Source: Clostridia bacterium | GTDB taxonomy: Bacteria; Bacillota; Clostridia; TANB77; CAG-508 | Assembly: GCA_017937285.1 (NCBI GenBank) | Contig: JAGBDU010000011.1 | Coordinates: 1 to 60,436 of the forward strand | Direction of reading: 5' to 3' | DNA length: 60,436 nucleotides | In this document: positions 42,198 through 51,915 of the stretch, piece by piece | Layout: the number at the start of each line of letters is the position of its first letter | Position numbering within the stretch: the first letter of the stretch is position 1 | The notes under the pieces: model-generated | Seen by the model: only the letters and a program-made list of their open reading frames with translations | Told to the model about the DNA's origin: nothing | The model's database searches: none | Translations under genes and position numbers: made by a program

Positions 42198-43301
42198 TCA
42201 AGCTGTATTATTTGTTTTACTTAAAAACTTATATTTCACATTAGCTAATATCAATATAGCCATATTCACGCCAAATATAAAAATTAAAACAAAATATTTA
42301 AATGCTGTTTCAACAAATGTTACATATTCAGCAAAATTCTGAAGTAACATAGTAAATCCTAAAATTATAGAACCAAAACAATAATTTATAGGATTTGTAT
42401 TTGTAATATTAGTAAGTTTTTTTGTAATATGCAAACTAAAAAATAGAGCAATACTAATAAAAGAAAGAACAGATAAAATCCATATTAAAATAAATATTGC
42501 ATTAGCTCTTTGAATAAATTCACCATATCTAGTCATTCTACTTAGTAAATAGATTGATATACTTTCATTTGTATCAACAATAAAAGAAAATACTAAAAGC
42601 AAACATGTAACACTTAAAAATAAATATATGCTAGATATAACTAGAGATATAATTGAGATTTTCTTTAAGCTATTTTTTCTTTTTAAAAATGGTTGTAGAA
42701 ATAGTAAATATGCAAGTCCAGTAAATCCAAATAAATTAGTCAATCCACTAAAAAAGGTTTCATTAGCACCATAACCTAATATTGGTAATAATCTTTGTGG
42801 CACAAAGTTTTTAGCAGTAGAAAATAATACTATTAAAATACTAATAAATACTATAGGTGCAATTATTAAATTTGCTTTTGCAATAACTTTAATTCCAAAT
42901 TTATTCGCAATACATGAAGCAACAATAAAAAATATAATTAAGAAAATAATAGGCGAATTATTAAAATATATTATTTTTAATGTTTCAGAAAAATTTCTAA
43001 TTACTAATATTGACATAACACTAAAAAATATAATAAAAATTATTCCAATAATTATTTTTAAAAATTTTCCACCTAGATAATTGGAAACATCTATAATATC
43101 TAAATTAGGAAAATTTTTAAATAAAAGCACTATTAAATAGGCGAATATTGTAGCGATAATACCAATATATATTGTATTTAACCAGGCAGAAGAACCAGTA
43201 GATACTATTATAGTTTTAGGAAGATTTAGAATAATGTTATTTATCATAATTATTGCAATTAATATAATTGCTTCTAAGTTTTCTAATTTTGAAGAATTCA
43301 T
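42198..43301 (-). CDS. gerAB: Spore germination receptor subunit GerAB (permease-like)
   Basis: 367 aa with about ten TM helices, an APC-superfamily-like permease that forms the germinant-binding subunit in the inner spore membrane. The ATG comes one base after the gerAA stop, and its ribosome site GGAGG lies inside the last codons of gerAA, so translation is probably coupled. The family signature is seen in NLPKTIIVSTGSSAWLNT near the N-terminus and RYGEFIQRANAIFILIWIL in the later helices. A 65-base gap separates it from gerAC, which contains a GACGGCTAATTTTG fragment resembling family B. Confidence 0.92.
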   Translation of the reverse strand: MNSSKLENLEAIILIAIIMINNIILNLPKTIIVSTGSSAWLNTIYIGIIATIFAYLIVLLFKNFPNLDIIDVSNYLGGKFLKIIIGIIFIIFFSVMSILVIRNFSETLKIIYFNNSPIIFLIIFFIVASCIANKFGIKVIAKANLIIAPIVFISILIVLFSTAKNFVPQRLLPILGYGANETFFSGLTNLFGFTGLAYLLFLQPFLKRKNSLKKISIISLVISSIYLFLSVTCLLLVFSFIVDTNESISIYLLSRMTRYGEFIQRANAIFILIWILSVLSFISIALFFSLHITKKLTNITNTNPINYCFGSIILGFTMLLQNFAEYVTFVETAFKYFVLIFIFGVNMAILILANVKYKFLSKTNNTA

Positions 43302-43302
43302 A

Positions 43303-45030
43303 TTATTTTTTCCTCCAAACCATACTTATTTTTCTTTGAGAATATCCTTTTTGAGCATGTACAAATTCAGAATTTTGCTCTCTTTTCCAAATTGGTGGGA
43401 TAAAATAAGTAGAAATACTTCGTTTATTTTTATTAAGTGCAAATGGAGTAACATATGGTGCTCCAAATGATTTTAAATTGCACATTATTATAAGTTGAAC
43501 AAATAGCCCAAGACCTATTCCCAAGAATCCAGCAATATATCCCAAAATTATATATATAAATCTGTATATTCTAAAAGTAAAACTTAAAGAAAAATCAGGA
43601 ATACTAAAAGAACAAATTCCCGTAATTGCAACAATTATTATTAAAATTGGACTTACTAGTGTAGCTGAAACAGCAGCTTCACCTAAAATGAGAGCCCCAA
43701 CAATACCAATTGTTGTTCCTAGAGGGGTAGGAACTCTAAGACCAGCTTCACGGATTAGTTCAAAAGAGATTTCCATAAGCAATATTTCTATAACTGTTGG
43801 AAAAGGAACAGATTCTCTTGCTGCAGTAATTGTAAATAATAATTCGGTAGGAATAAGTTCCTGATGATAATTTGTTATAGCTATATATAATCCAGGTAAT
43901 AAAACAGATAGGGTAGTAGCCAGTAATCTTATTATTTTTTGTAGATTAGAAAATTGATATTTTAAGTTTAAATCTTCTGGTGAAGATAAAAAATCTGTAA
44001 ATGTTGCAGGCAGTATTAATGCATAAGGGCTTCCATTTACTATAATAATAACTCTTCCTTCTAATAAAAAATTAGCTGTTTTATCTGGTCTTTCTGTAGC
44101 TATTATTTGAGGAAATAGGCTACCTGGAGAATCTTGAATTAATTGCTCTAGTTGCCCAGATGATATAATATAATCTATATCTAAATTATTAATTCTATAA
44201 TTTACTTCTGAAACTAAATCTGGATTAGCAATGTCTTTTATATAACCAATTGCAACTTGCGTTTTTGTAATCTTTCCTACTTTGATTGTTTGAAAAACAA
44301 GATTTTCATTATTAACTATTCTTCGTATCATAGAGGTATTAGTTCTAATATTTTCAACAAAAGCTTCTTGTGCACCTCTTACAACAATTTCGTTGTTGGG
44401 GGTATCAACACTTCTTTGTTTAAAACCTTTAACATCTATATCAAAAGCTGTATTAATCGAATCTACAATTAGTACACAATTTCCCATATTTATAGCAGAA
44501 TATACATCAGAAAATTCTGTAATTTTATCAACACTATTTTGTGGAATTAAACTATTATAAATAAATTCTGTCAAATTAGATTCTTTTTCATTTTTAATTT
44601 TTTTAATTTTTACTTTATTAATAGTTTCCTCCGAAATAAATTTTTTTTGTTTCTCGTCAAAAATATTTGCTCTATTTCTAATCATAAGTGGTGCTAATAT
44701 AAATTCGTTTATAGAAGGCGAGTCTACCATTCCATCAATATATATAACAAAAGCATTATATTGTGTATCATGAGCCAATAAAGAAAATTCACGAATTATT
44801 ACATCATTGGAAATTAGAGCATTGTACTTATATTTTAAAAAATCTAAGTTATTTGATAGTTTTGTAAATATGTTTTTGGGCTCAATATCCTCAAGTTTAT
44901 CACTGGCTGAGTTTGTATTATCAGGATTTTCATCTTTTATATCAAATCTATCTCCATCAATGCTAAAGTTATATGAGTTATCAGGTTTGTATTCAAATAA
45001 TTTTTTTAAAAATTCAAAAAATTTATTCAT
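43303..45030 (-). CDS. gerAA: Spore germination receptor subunit GerAA
   Basis: 575 aa, ATG with GAGGAAT. The cytoplasmic N-terminal domain (about 1-340) contains the GerA signature (FVIYIDGMVDSPSINEFI, SPGSLFPQIIATERPDKTANFLLEGRVIIIVNGSPYAL), followed by four or five TM helices (about 370-510) with RVPTPLGTTIGIVGALILGEAAV and a C-terminal cytoplasmic tail (NKRSISTYFIPPIWKRE). It oligomerises as the ion-conducting part of the germinant receptor. First gene of a minus-strand operon gerAA-gerAB-gerAC-small membrane protein; a sigma-G-like promoter lies upstream. Confidence 0.95.
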   Translation of the reverse strand: MNKFFEFLKKLFEYKPDNSYNFSIDGDRFDIKDENPDNTNSASDKLEDIEPKNIFTKLSNNLDFLKYKYNALISNDVIIREFSLLAHDTQYNAFVIYIDGMVDSPSINEFILAPLMIRNRANIFDEKQKKFISEETINKVKIKKIKNEKESNLTEFIYNSLIPQNSVDKITEFSDVYSAINMGNCVLIVDSINTAFDIDVKGFKQRSVDTPNNEIVVRGAQEAFVENIRTNTSMIRRIVNNENLVFQTIKVGKITKTQVAIGYIKDIANPDLVSEVNYRINNLDIDYIISSGQLEQLIQDSPGSLFPQIIATERPDKTANFLLEGRVIIIVNGSPYALILPATFTDFLSSPEDLNLKYQFSNLQKIIRLLATTLSVLLPGLYIAITNYHQELIPTELLFTITAARESVPFPTVIEILLMEISFELIREAGLRVPTPLGTTIGIVGALILGEAAVSATLVSPILIIIVAITGICSFSIPDFSLSFTFRIYRFIYIILGYIAGFLGIGLGLFVQLIIMCNLKSFGAPYVTPFALNKNKRSISTYFIPPIWKREQNSEFVHAQKGYSQRKISMVWRKK

Positions 45031-45063
45031 ATAAATAATTCCTCTCGAAAATATTAGTAATTG

Positions 45064-45092
45064 TAGTATTTACCAAAATTTTATAAATATTC
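45064..45092 (-). promoter_or_regulatory. Possible sigma-G (forespore) promoter of the gerA operon
   Basis: On the minus strand GAATA, 17-nt spacer, AATACTA. The sigma-G consensus is about GHATR-N17/18-CATNNTA, so the -10 has one mismatch. It lies 34 bases upstream of gerAA. Germination receptors are normally sigma-G dependent. Confidence 0.45.
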
Positions 45093-45176
45093 AAACTTAT
45101 AAAGAATGTACAAAAAATTATATTATATGGATTTATAGTATCAAATAAGTTGCTTAATAATAAATTAAAATATTAG

Positions 45177-45246
45177 TTACAATTCACGGCCATTTTTTAT
45201 AATATAATCCCTTTGGAACGGCTTACTTTTAGCCGTGAATTGTAAC
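45177..45246. repeat. Family B element, complete (15-nt perfect inverted ends)
   Basis: The ends GTTACAATTCACGGC (45177-45191) and GCCGTGAATTGTAAC (45232-45246) are perfect inverted copies around a 40-nt core that includes TATAATATAATCCCTTTGGAA in part. This is the clearest definition of the family B boundary. A second motif, TTAACGACTTGCTGAACTGTAAC (about 45264-45285), follows and recurs near 9620, 22153 and 33452. Confidence 0.85.
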
Positions 45247-45326
45247 AAATATTAATCAAAAATTTAACGACTTGCTGAACTGTAACAAACCGTAACCAAT
45301 TTTGATATAAAAATAAACTTTTTTTA

Positions 45327-45355
45327 TTGAATCATAAAAATAAAAATGTTATAAT
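45327..45355 (+). promoter_or_regulatory. Promoter of the DUF4190-type gene
   Basis: TTGAAT (45327-45332), 17-nt spacer, TATAAT (45350-45355), with the ribosome site 12 bases later. The TTG of this -35 is not a translation start. Confidence 0.8.
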
Positions 45356-45380
45356 ACTTATATTAAAAGGAGGAGTTTTT

Positions 45381-45797
45381 ATGGAAAATTACGAAGTAGC
45401 TAATCAAAATTCAAATAATAATCAAAGCCAAAATGATAATACTAGTGCGATAGTTTCAATGGTATTGGGGATTATATCAGTTGTTTTATGTTGGTTACCA
45501 ATAATAGGGCTAGTATTAGGTATCATTTCATTAGTATGTGCAACTAAAGGACTAAAAAAATCAAAAATTATAAATAAAGGAAAAGGTTTTTCAATAGCAG
45601 GTATTTCTTGTGGTTCTGTTGGTATTGCCTTAAATATTTTTTATACAATAATGTGGATTTTTATGGGATTTTTTATGAAGTATACTTATGATACAATCGA
45701 AAATGAAATAGATGATTATTCATATAAATATAATAGTGTTTATAATAGAACTTATAAGCACAATTATAATAGTGTATTAGATGATTATGATATTTAA
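45381..45797 (+). CDS. DUF4190-type small membrane protein
   Basis: 138 aa; start at the ATG at 45381 with AAAAGGAGG; the longer frame from 45327 runs through the promoter and is rejected. An Asn/Gln-rich N-terminus (about 1-25) is followed by two TM helices (about 25-55 and 75-105) with the DUF4190 pattern: SMVLGIISVVLCWLPIIGLV, LGIISLVCATKGLKKSK, GFSIAGISCGSVGIAL. Then comes a Tyr/Asn-rich cytoplasmic tail. The function is unknown; such proteins are common in Clostridia. Monocistronic, with a terminator after it. Confidence 0.8.
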   Translation: MENYEVANQNSNNNQSQNDNTSAIVSMVLGIISVVLCWLPIIGLVLGIISLVCATKGLKKSKIINKGKGFSIAGISCGSVGIALNIFYTIMWIFMGFFMKYTYDTIENEIDDYSYKYNSVYNRTYKHNYNSVLDDYDI

Positions 45798-45805
45798 CAT
45801 AAAAG

Positions 45806-45845
45806 TAGACGGGTTAAAATTTGTGTAGATTTTAACTCGTCTTTA
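45806..45845 (+). terminator. Terminator after the DUF4190 gene
   Basis: AGACGGGTTAAAATT pairs with AATTTTAACTCGTCT-like sequence; T-tract CTTTATT. Confidence 0.75.
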
Positions 45846-46075
45846 TTAATTGTTTTACACTAATGAAAGAGTTTTAAAATAAGAAAGATAATTAAGTAAT
45901 ATTTCTTATTATATTATCTAATTATCTGCTATGATACATGATAAAATTTGTACTTAAATTATCTAGTATTTATATGGCTAAATTATTAACAATATCACAG
46001 AATTTATTTCAAATCAATAAAAAAATTCCAAAAAACAAAAAATGTATAATTTTTACAAAATGACAGAAGATATAC

Positions 46076-46104
46076 TTGAAAACTGCTTTATTTTGGTATA
46101 CAAT
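46076..46104 (+). promoter_or_regulatory. Promoter of gap
   Basis: TTGAAA (46076-46081), 17-nt spacer, TACAAT (46099-46104). The rest of the 375-base gap 45846-46173 shows nothing else recognisable. Confidence 0.65.
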
Positions 46105-46173
46105 GAACAAGGTTAAAAATTGTTAACCATTTTAGCAAGATGTTATAAAACATCGGAATGGAGGAATTTTTTT

Positions 46174-47190
46174 ATGTCAGTAAAAGTAGCTATTAATGGA
46201 TTTGGACGTATAGGACGTCTAGCATTTAGACAAATGTTTGGAGCAGAAGGGTATGAAATCGTAGCAATAAACGATTTAACAAGTCCTAAAATGTTAGCTC
46301 ATTTATTAAAATATGATTCTGCACAAGGAAGATATGAAAAAGCAGATACAGTAGTTGCAGGAGAAGATTCAATAACAGTTGATGGTAAAGAAATTAAAAT
46401 ATATGCAAAAGCAAATGCTGCAGAACTTCCTTGGGGAGAAATAGGAGTAGATGTAGTTTTAGAATGTACAGGTTTCTATACATCTAAAGAAAAATCACAA
46501 GCTCATATTGATGCAGGAGCTAAAAAAGTTGTTATATCAGCACCAGCTGGAAATGATTTACCAACAGTAGTATTTGGAGTTAATGAAAAAATATTAACTG
46601 CAGAAGATAAAATAATATCAGCTGCATCATGTACAACAAACTGCTTAGCACCAATGGCAAATGCTTTAAATAAATACGCACCTATTCAATCAGGAATAAT
46701 GTCAACAATACATGCATACACAGGTGACCAAATGGTACTTGATGGACCACACAGAAAAGGTGATTTAAGAAGAGCAAGAGCAGCAGCAGTAAACATTGTA
46801 CCAAACTCAACAGGAGCAGCTAAAGCTATAGGATTAGTTATTCCAGAATTAAATGGAAAATTAATAGGATCAGCTCAAAGAGTTCCAGTTCCAACAGGAT
46901 CAACAACAATATTAACAGCAGTTGTTAAAGGAACAGACATTACTGTTGAAGGAATAAATGCAGCAATGAAAGCAGCATCAAATGAATCTTTTGGATATAC
47001 AGAAGAATTATTAGTTTCTTCAGATATAATTGGAATCAGATATGGTTCATTATTTGACGCAACACAAACAATGGTTGCAAAAATAGCAGATGATTTATAT
47101 CAAGTTCAAGTTGTATCATGGTATGATAATGAAAATTCATATACAAGCCAAATGGTTAGAACAATAAAATACTTTGCAGAATTAGCATAA
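46174..47190 (+). CDS. gap: Glyceraldehyde-3-phosphate dehydrogenase
   Basis: 338 aa; start at the ATG at 46174 with GGAGGAA; an upstream in-frame start is rejected because it precedes that site. It oxidises glyceraldehyde 3-phosphate to 1,3-bisphosphoglycerate with NAD. Seen: the Rossmann motif [14 protein letters not shown], catalytic Cys153 in [17 protein letters not shown] with the catalytic His, and the C-terminal [19 protein letters not shown]. First gene of the lower-glycolysis cluster, separated from pgk by a palindromic element. Confidence 0.97.
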   Translation: MSVKVAINGFGRIGRLAFRQMFGAEGYEIVAINDLTSPKMLAHLLKYDSAQGRYEKADTVVAGEDSITVDGKEIKIYAKANAAELPWGEIGVDVVLECTGFYTSKEKSQAHIDAGAKKVVISAPAGNDLPTVVFGVNEKILTAEDKIISAASCTTNCLAPMANALNKYAPIQSGIMSTIHAYTGDQMVLDGPHRKGDLRRARAAAVNIVPNSTGAAKAIGLVIPELNGKLIGSAQRVPVPTGSTTILTAVVKGTDITVEGINAAMKAASNESFGYTEELLVSSDIIGIRYGSLFDATQTMVAKIADDLYQVQVVSWYDNENSYTSQMVRTIKYFAELA

Positions 47191-47279
47191 TTAAACAAAT
47201 AGTATTGAGAGGCAGAAATAAGATTCTGCCTTAAAATGCCAAGTGGTGGATAGAGTTTTATAATATGAGGAAAGTTACC

Positions 47280-47476
47280 GAGAAAAAGCAATAAAAAACG
47301 GGGCTAGGTGGGGCATATATAATATTTGATATTCACCCCAACTGCATAAGAGAATGTAAACTCATCTTCGTTGTCACTTCGATTCGTTAACATTCTCTAA
47401 TTTGTCGGTCCCCACCCTAGTTCATATCAAATATTATATATGCCCCACCTAGCCCCGTTTTTTATTGCTTTTTCTC
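47280..47476. repeat. Palindromic MITE-like element with perfect 53-nt inverted ends
   Basis: Left arm 47280-47332 and right arm 47424-47476 are perfect reverse complements (they begin GAGAAAAAGCAATAAAAAAC and contain GGGGCTAGGTGGGGC). A nested pair AGAGAATGT / ACATTCTCT (about 47350 and 47390) surrounds a loop of about 30 nt. The sequence is unrelated to family A although the arm length is the same. It fills most of the gap-pgk intergenic region; no transposase is encoded. Confidence 0.9.
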
Positions 47477-47600
47477 TAGTGTAGTGAGTAGCCCAGAATT
47501 TCTACTGTATTGTATAATTATTTTGGAAATTTTACTTATAATATAAAAGCGAAAGATTTTATATGCTCATTATTTTTTAGTTGAGCACAGGAGGTTATTT

Positions 47601-48788
47601 ATGAATAAAAAGACTGTTAAAGATATAGATTTACAAAACAAAAAAGTATTTGTAAGATGTGATTTTAATGTTCCATTAGATGAAAATGGAAAGATTACAG
47701 ATAACAGAAGAATTGTTGGAGCATTAGATACAATAAAATACTTATTAGATCAAAACTGTAAAGTAATTTTATGCTCTCACCTTGGAAGACCAAAGGGAGA
47801 AGTAAAGCCAGAGTTCTCTTTAGCACCAGTAGCTGCAGAATTATCTAAATTATTAGGTAAAGAAGTAAAGCTTGCTAAAGACATAATTGGTGAAAGTGCT
47901 AAAGAATTAACATCTAATATGAAAAATGGAGAAATAGTATTATTAGAAAATGTTAGATTTGACGCAAGAGAAGAAAAGAATGATCCAGAATTTGCAAAAG
48001 AATTAGCATCAATGGCAGAAGTATTTGTTAATGATGCATTTGGAACAGCTCACAGAGCTCATGGATCTACAGCTGGTGTTGCTGATTATTTACCAGCAGT
48101 ATCAGGATTTTTAATCGAAAAAGAATTAAAATTCTTAGGTTCAGCATTAGAAAATCCAGAAAGACCATTTGTAGCAATATTAGGAGGAAAAAAAGTTTCT
48201 GACAAAATAGGTGTTATAAATAGTTTATTAGAAAAAGTTGATACATTAATGATTGGTGGAGCTATGGCATTTACATTTTACAAAGCTCAAGGATACAATG
48301 TTGGTGATTCAATTTGTGAATTAGATAAATTAGATTTAGCTAATGAATTAATGGAAAAAGCTAAACAAAAAGGAGTAAAATTCTTATTACCTGTTGATAC
48401 TAAACTAGGAAAAGAATTTAAACCAGATACAGAAAGTAAAACAGTAAACTATAAAGAAATACCAGATGGTTGGATGGGATTAGATATAGGAGCTGAAACT
48501 ATAAAAGAATATAAAGAAGTATTACAAAGTGCCAAAACAATAATGTGGAACGGACCTTTAGGTTTATCAGAATTTGAACAATTTGCAGATGGAACAAATG
48601 AAATTGCAAAAACTTTATCAGAATTAACAAATGCTATTACAATAATAGGTGGCGGAGATTCTGCAGCAGCAGTTGAAAAAGCAGGATTAGCTGATAAAAT
48701 GACACACATATCAACAGGTGGAGGAGCATCTTTAGAATTTTTAGAAGGTAAAAAATTACCAGGAATTGAATGTTTACAAGATAAATAA
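47601..48788 (+). CDS. pgk: Phosphoglycerate kinase
   Basis: 395 aa, ATG with GGAGGTT. It transfers phosphate from 1,3-bisphosphoglycerate to ADP. Seen: [23 protein letters not shown] (substrate loop), [40 protein letters not shown] and the nucleotide-binding [11 protein letters not shown] with [18 protein letters not shown] near the C-terminus. Second glycolytic gene of the cluster; the next gene is a membrane protein rather than tpiA. Confidence 0.97.
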   Translation: MNKKTVKDIDLQNKKVFVRCDFNVPLDENGKITDNRRIVGALDTIKYLLDQNCKVILCSHLGRPKGEVKPEFSLAPVAAELSKLLGKEVKLAKDIIGESAKELTSNMKNGEIVLLENVRFDAREEKNDPEFAKELASMAEVFVNDAFGTAHRAHGSTAGVADYLPAVSGFLIEKELKFLGSALENPERPFVAILGGKKVSDKIGVINSLLEKVDTLMIGGAMAFTFYKAQGYNVGDSICELDKLDLANELMEKAKQKGVKFLLPVDTKLGKEFKPDTESKTVNYKEIPDGWMGLDIGAETIKEYKEVLQSAKTIMWNGPLGLSEFEQFADGTNEIAKTLSELTNAITIIGGGDSAAAVEKAGLADKMTHISTGGGASLEFLEGKKLPGIECLQDK

Positions 48789-48879
48789 ATTTATTATTCG
48801 TTTTTTTATTAGAATAAAAAAGAAGTAGTATAAAAGTAATACAAACTAAAAACTAAAGAGAATTTGTAAAGGAGAATTA

Positions 48880-49527
48880 ATGAATATGGAAAATTTAGAG
48901 TTTGAAAGTATTAATAATTTTAGAATAGCAATACAATCAGAAGAAAGTGTAACTAAACCACTAACACCCGCAAATACTAGTACATCATATAAAAATAATA
49001 CAGTTAATAGTAACTATAATAGCACATCATATAGCAATACTTATAATAATAAAAATACAGCTAATAGTGGATATAATACATCATATAATTCAACTCGTAA
49101 TACATCAAGTAGTTCAAAAACATCAGTAGATGATATAATTACACCAATAAATACAACAGAAGAAATATTAACCGTAGAAGACGGTGATACTTGGAATCAT
49201 GGAGGACAATCAGCAACTACTAGTGTTATGTGGATTGGCACTGTATTAATTTCATTTGTAATATGGATAACATGTGTAATATCATTAATTTTAAACTGTG
49301 TTCGAAAAAATGTTGGAAAAGCAGTATTTTCTGGAATTGGATTAGTAATACCAATATTATCAATATTTATTTCAACAATCGGAAAAACATTTGTTGAATT
49401 AGAAGATGGTATGGAAGGAATTGGTATGTTTTTAGCTATATTAGCAATCGTAATAGAAGTTGTAGTAGAAATAATAGCTTTCATATTCTGTTTTTCAAAG
49501 AACAAAAATAAAACACCAAACGAATAG
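48880..49527 (+). CDS. Membrane protein with Asn/Ser/Tyr-rich N-terminus, inserted in the glycolytic cluster
   Basis: 215 aa, ATG with AAAGGAG 6 bases upstream. Residues about 40-95 are low-complexity (NSNYNSTSYSNTYNN-type). Three TM helices follow (about 113-138, 145-165 and 180-205), with a conserved-looking linker ILTVEDGDTWNHGG. The design (polar disordered region plus small multi-TM domain) recalls DUF4190-like proteins. tpiA begins 11 bases after its stop, so it must be co-transcribed with the glycolytic genes. No family is recognised. Confidence 0.65.
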   Translation: MNMENLEFESINNFRIAIQSEESVTKPLTPANTSTSYKNNTVNSNYNSTSYSNTYNNKNTANSGYNTSYNSTRNTSSSSKTSVDDIITPINTTEEILTVEDGDTWNHGGQSATTSVMWIGTVLISFVIWITCVISLILNCVRKNVGKAVFSGIGLVIPILSIFISTIGKTFVELEDGMEGIGMFLAILAIVIEVVVEIIAFIFCFSKNKNKTPNE

Positions 49528-49538
49528 GAGGTAAAACT

Positions 49539-50291
49539 ATGAGAAAAAAAGTTATCGCTGGAAATTGGAAGATGAACATGCTTCCAAATGAAGCAATAAG
49601 CATGATAACAGAACTAACACCATTAGTAAAAGACACAAATAATGAAGTAATTCTTTGTGTACCATATACAGATTTATTTTATGCATTGCTAACAGCACAA
49701 GATACAAACATAAAAATAGGTGCACAAAATATGCACTGGGAAGAAAAAGGCGCATATACAGGAGAAGTTTCTGGACAAATGCTAAAATCAATTGGCGTAG
49801 AATATGTTATTATAGGTCACTCTGAAAGAAGACAGTATTTTGCAGAAACAGATGAGACTGTAAACAAGAAAATTAAAGCAGCTTTTGCAAATGAACTAAA
49901 ACCTATAGTATGTGTAGGAGAAACATTAAAGCAAAAAGAAGCTGGAATTACAGAAGAAATTATAACAAATCAAACAAAACTTGCTTTAGAAGGATTGACA
50001 AATGAGCAAGTACAAAATACAATAATAGCATATGAACCAATCTGGGCTATAGGAACAGGAAAAACAGCAACATCAGAAGATGCAAATAACAGCATAAAAG
50101 CAATAAGGAACAAAATTGCGGAAATTTATGGAAATGAAGTAGCACAAAATGTTATAATACAATATGGCGGAAGTGTAAAATCTTCTAATGCAAAAGAATT
50201 ATTCACAACATCAGATATAGATGGTGGCCTAGTTGGAGGAGCAAGTTTAAAAGCTGAAGAATTTAGCAAAATAGTAAATTACGATAAATAA
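49539..50291 (+). CDS. tpiA: Triosephosphate isomerase
   Basis: 250 aa, ATG with AGGAGG. It interconverts dihydroxyacetone phosphate and glyceraldehyde 3-phosphate. Seen: AGNWKMN with the substrate Lys, IGHSERRQYF with the catalytic His, AYEPIWAIGTGKTA with the catalytic Glu, and the C-terminal phosphate-binding YGGSVKSSN and GGLVGGASL. Length and order of motifs are normal. Confidence 0.97.
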   Translation: MRKKVIAGNWKMNMLPNEAISMITELTPLVKDTNNEVILCVPYTDLFYALLTAQDTNIKIGAQNMHWEEKGAYTGEVSGQMLKSIGVEYVIIGHSERRQYFAETDETVNKKIKAAFANELKPIVCVGETLKQKEAGITEEIITNQTKLALEGLTNEQVQNTIIAYEPIWAIGTGKTATSEDANNSIKAIRNKIAEIYGNEVAQNVIIQYGGSVKSSNAKELFTTSDIDGGLVGGASLKAEEFSKIVNYDK

Positions 50292-50336
50292 TCTTGCCAA
50301 AAACTTATCAATGTGTATAAAAGGAAGGTATAAAAA

Positions 50337-51869
50337 ATGGAGAAAAAAACAACAATGCTAATGATATTAGATGGATTTGGTATTAATGAAAACGAAAATG
50401 GAAATGCAGTAAAATTAGCAAATACACCTAATATAGATAAACTAATGAAAACATGTCCTACTACAGAAATTTACACAAGTGGATTAAATGTAGGTTTACC
50501 AGATGGACAAATGGGAAATTCAGAAGTTGGGCATACAAACATAGGAGCAGGAAGAATTGTATATCAAGAACTAACAAGAATAACGAAATCAATAGAAGAT
50601 GGAGATTTTTTCAGTATTCCAGAGTTTATAGAGGCAATAGAAAACTGCAAAAAAAATAATTCAAAATTACACATAATGGGATTATTATCAGATGGTGGTG
50701 TACACAGTCATATGCGTCATCTTTTTGGATTATTAGAATTGGCAAAAAGAAAAGATTTTGAAGATGTATATGTTCATTGTTTCTTAGATGGAAGAGATAC
50801 TCCTCCTGCTTCAGCAGAAGGATATATAATGAAATTGGAAGAAAAAATGAAAGAAAAAGGTGTTGGAAAAATAGCTACAATTTCGGGAAGATTTTATAGC
50901 ATGGATAGAGATAAAAGATGGAATAGAATTCAAAAATCTTATGACGCTATGGTTAATGGAATTGGGCAAAAAGCTACATCTGCTATAACTGCAATTGAAA
51001 GTTCATATCAAAAAGAAATTTTTGATGAATTTGTAGAGCCAACTGTTATTGTAAATGGAGATAATCAGGTAGCAACAATTTCAAAAAATGATTCTGTAAT
51101 ATTTTTTAACTTTAGACCAGATAGAGCAAGAGAAATTACAAGAGTTTTAGTAGATAAAGATTTTTCTGAGTTTGAAACTAAAAAAGATTTAAATCTATTT
51201 TTCGTATGCATGACTCAATATGATGAAACAATGCCAAATGTAAAAATAGCATTTAAACCAACAACACTAGTTAATACTTTTGGAGAATATATAAGCAATA
51301 AAGGATTAACGCAATTAAGAATTGCTGAAACAGAAAAATATGCACATGTTACATTTTTCTTTAATGGTGGAAATGAAAAACAATATAAAGGCGAAGATAG
51401 AATATTAGTTCCATCACCAAAAGTTGAAACATATGATATGCAACCAGAAATGAGTGCACCAGAAGTTACAACAAAAGTTTTAGAAGCAATAAATTCTAAA
51501 AAATATGATGTTATAATATTAAATTATGCAAATCCAGATATGGTAGGACATACAGGAAATTTAGATGCTGCAATCAAAGCAATTGAAGAAATAGACAAAG
51601 ATGTTGGAAAAGTTGTAGAAGCAATAAGAGCTAATGAAGGAGTTTTATTAATTACAGCAGATCATGGAAATTCAGAGCAAATGGTTGACTATACAACAGG
51701 AGAGCCACAAACATCTCATACAACAAATCCTGTACCACTTATACTTGTAGGAATGGAAACAGCTAAATTAAAACCAGGGAAATTAGCTGATTTAGCACCT
51801 ACAATGTTGGATATCATGGGATATGAAAAACCTGAAGAGATGACAGGTGAAAGTATAATAGTTAAATAA
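50337..51869 (+). CDS. gpmI: Phosphoglycerate mutase, cofactor-independent
   Basis: 510 aa, ATG with GGAAGG. It converts 3- to 2-phosphoglycerate through a phosphoserine intermediate with Mn2+. Ser62 in [15 protein letters not shown] is the nucleophile; further signatures are [47 protein letters not shown] and [13 protein letters not shown]. An enolase gene does not follow in the window. Confidence 0.96.
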   Translation: MEKKTTMLMILDGFGINENENGNAVKLANTPNIDKLMKTCPTTEIYTSGLNVGLPDGQMGNSEVGHTNIGAGRIVYQELTRITKSIEDGDFFSIPEFIEAIENCKKNNSKLHIMGLLSDGGVHSHMRHLFGLLELAKRKDFEDVYVHCFLDGRDTPPASAEGYIMKLEEKMKEKGVGKIATISGRFYSMDRDKRWNRIQKSYDAMVNGIGQKATSAITAIESSYQKEIFDEFVEPTVIVNGDNQVATISKNDSVIFFNFRPDRAREITRVLVDKDFSEFETKKDLNLFFVCMTQYDETMPNVKIAFKPTTLVNTFGEYISNKGLTQLRIAETEKYAHVTFFFNGGNEKQYKGEDRILVPSPKVETYDMQPEMSAPEVTTKVLEAINSKKYDVIILNYANPDMVGHTGNLDAAIKAIEEIDKDVGKVVEAIRANEGVLLITADHGNSEQMVDYTTGEPQTSHTTNPVPLILVGMETAKLKPGKLADLAPTMLDIMGYEKPEEMTGESIIVK

Positions 51870-51915
51870 TAAAAAATATAAAAATAAATACAAAATCTGA
51901 AAGGAGTAAAAAAAG

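Noticed and set aside
45327..45380. N-terminal extension of the DUF4190-type protein from a TTG
   Set aside because: This TTG is part of the -35 element; the extension covers the promoter and Shine-Dalgarno.
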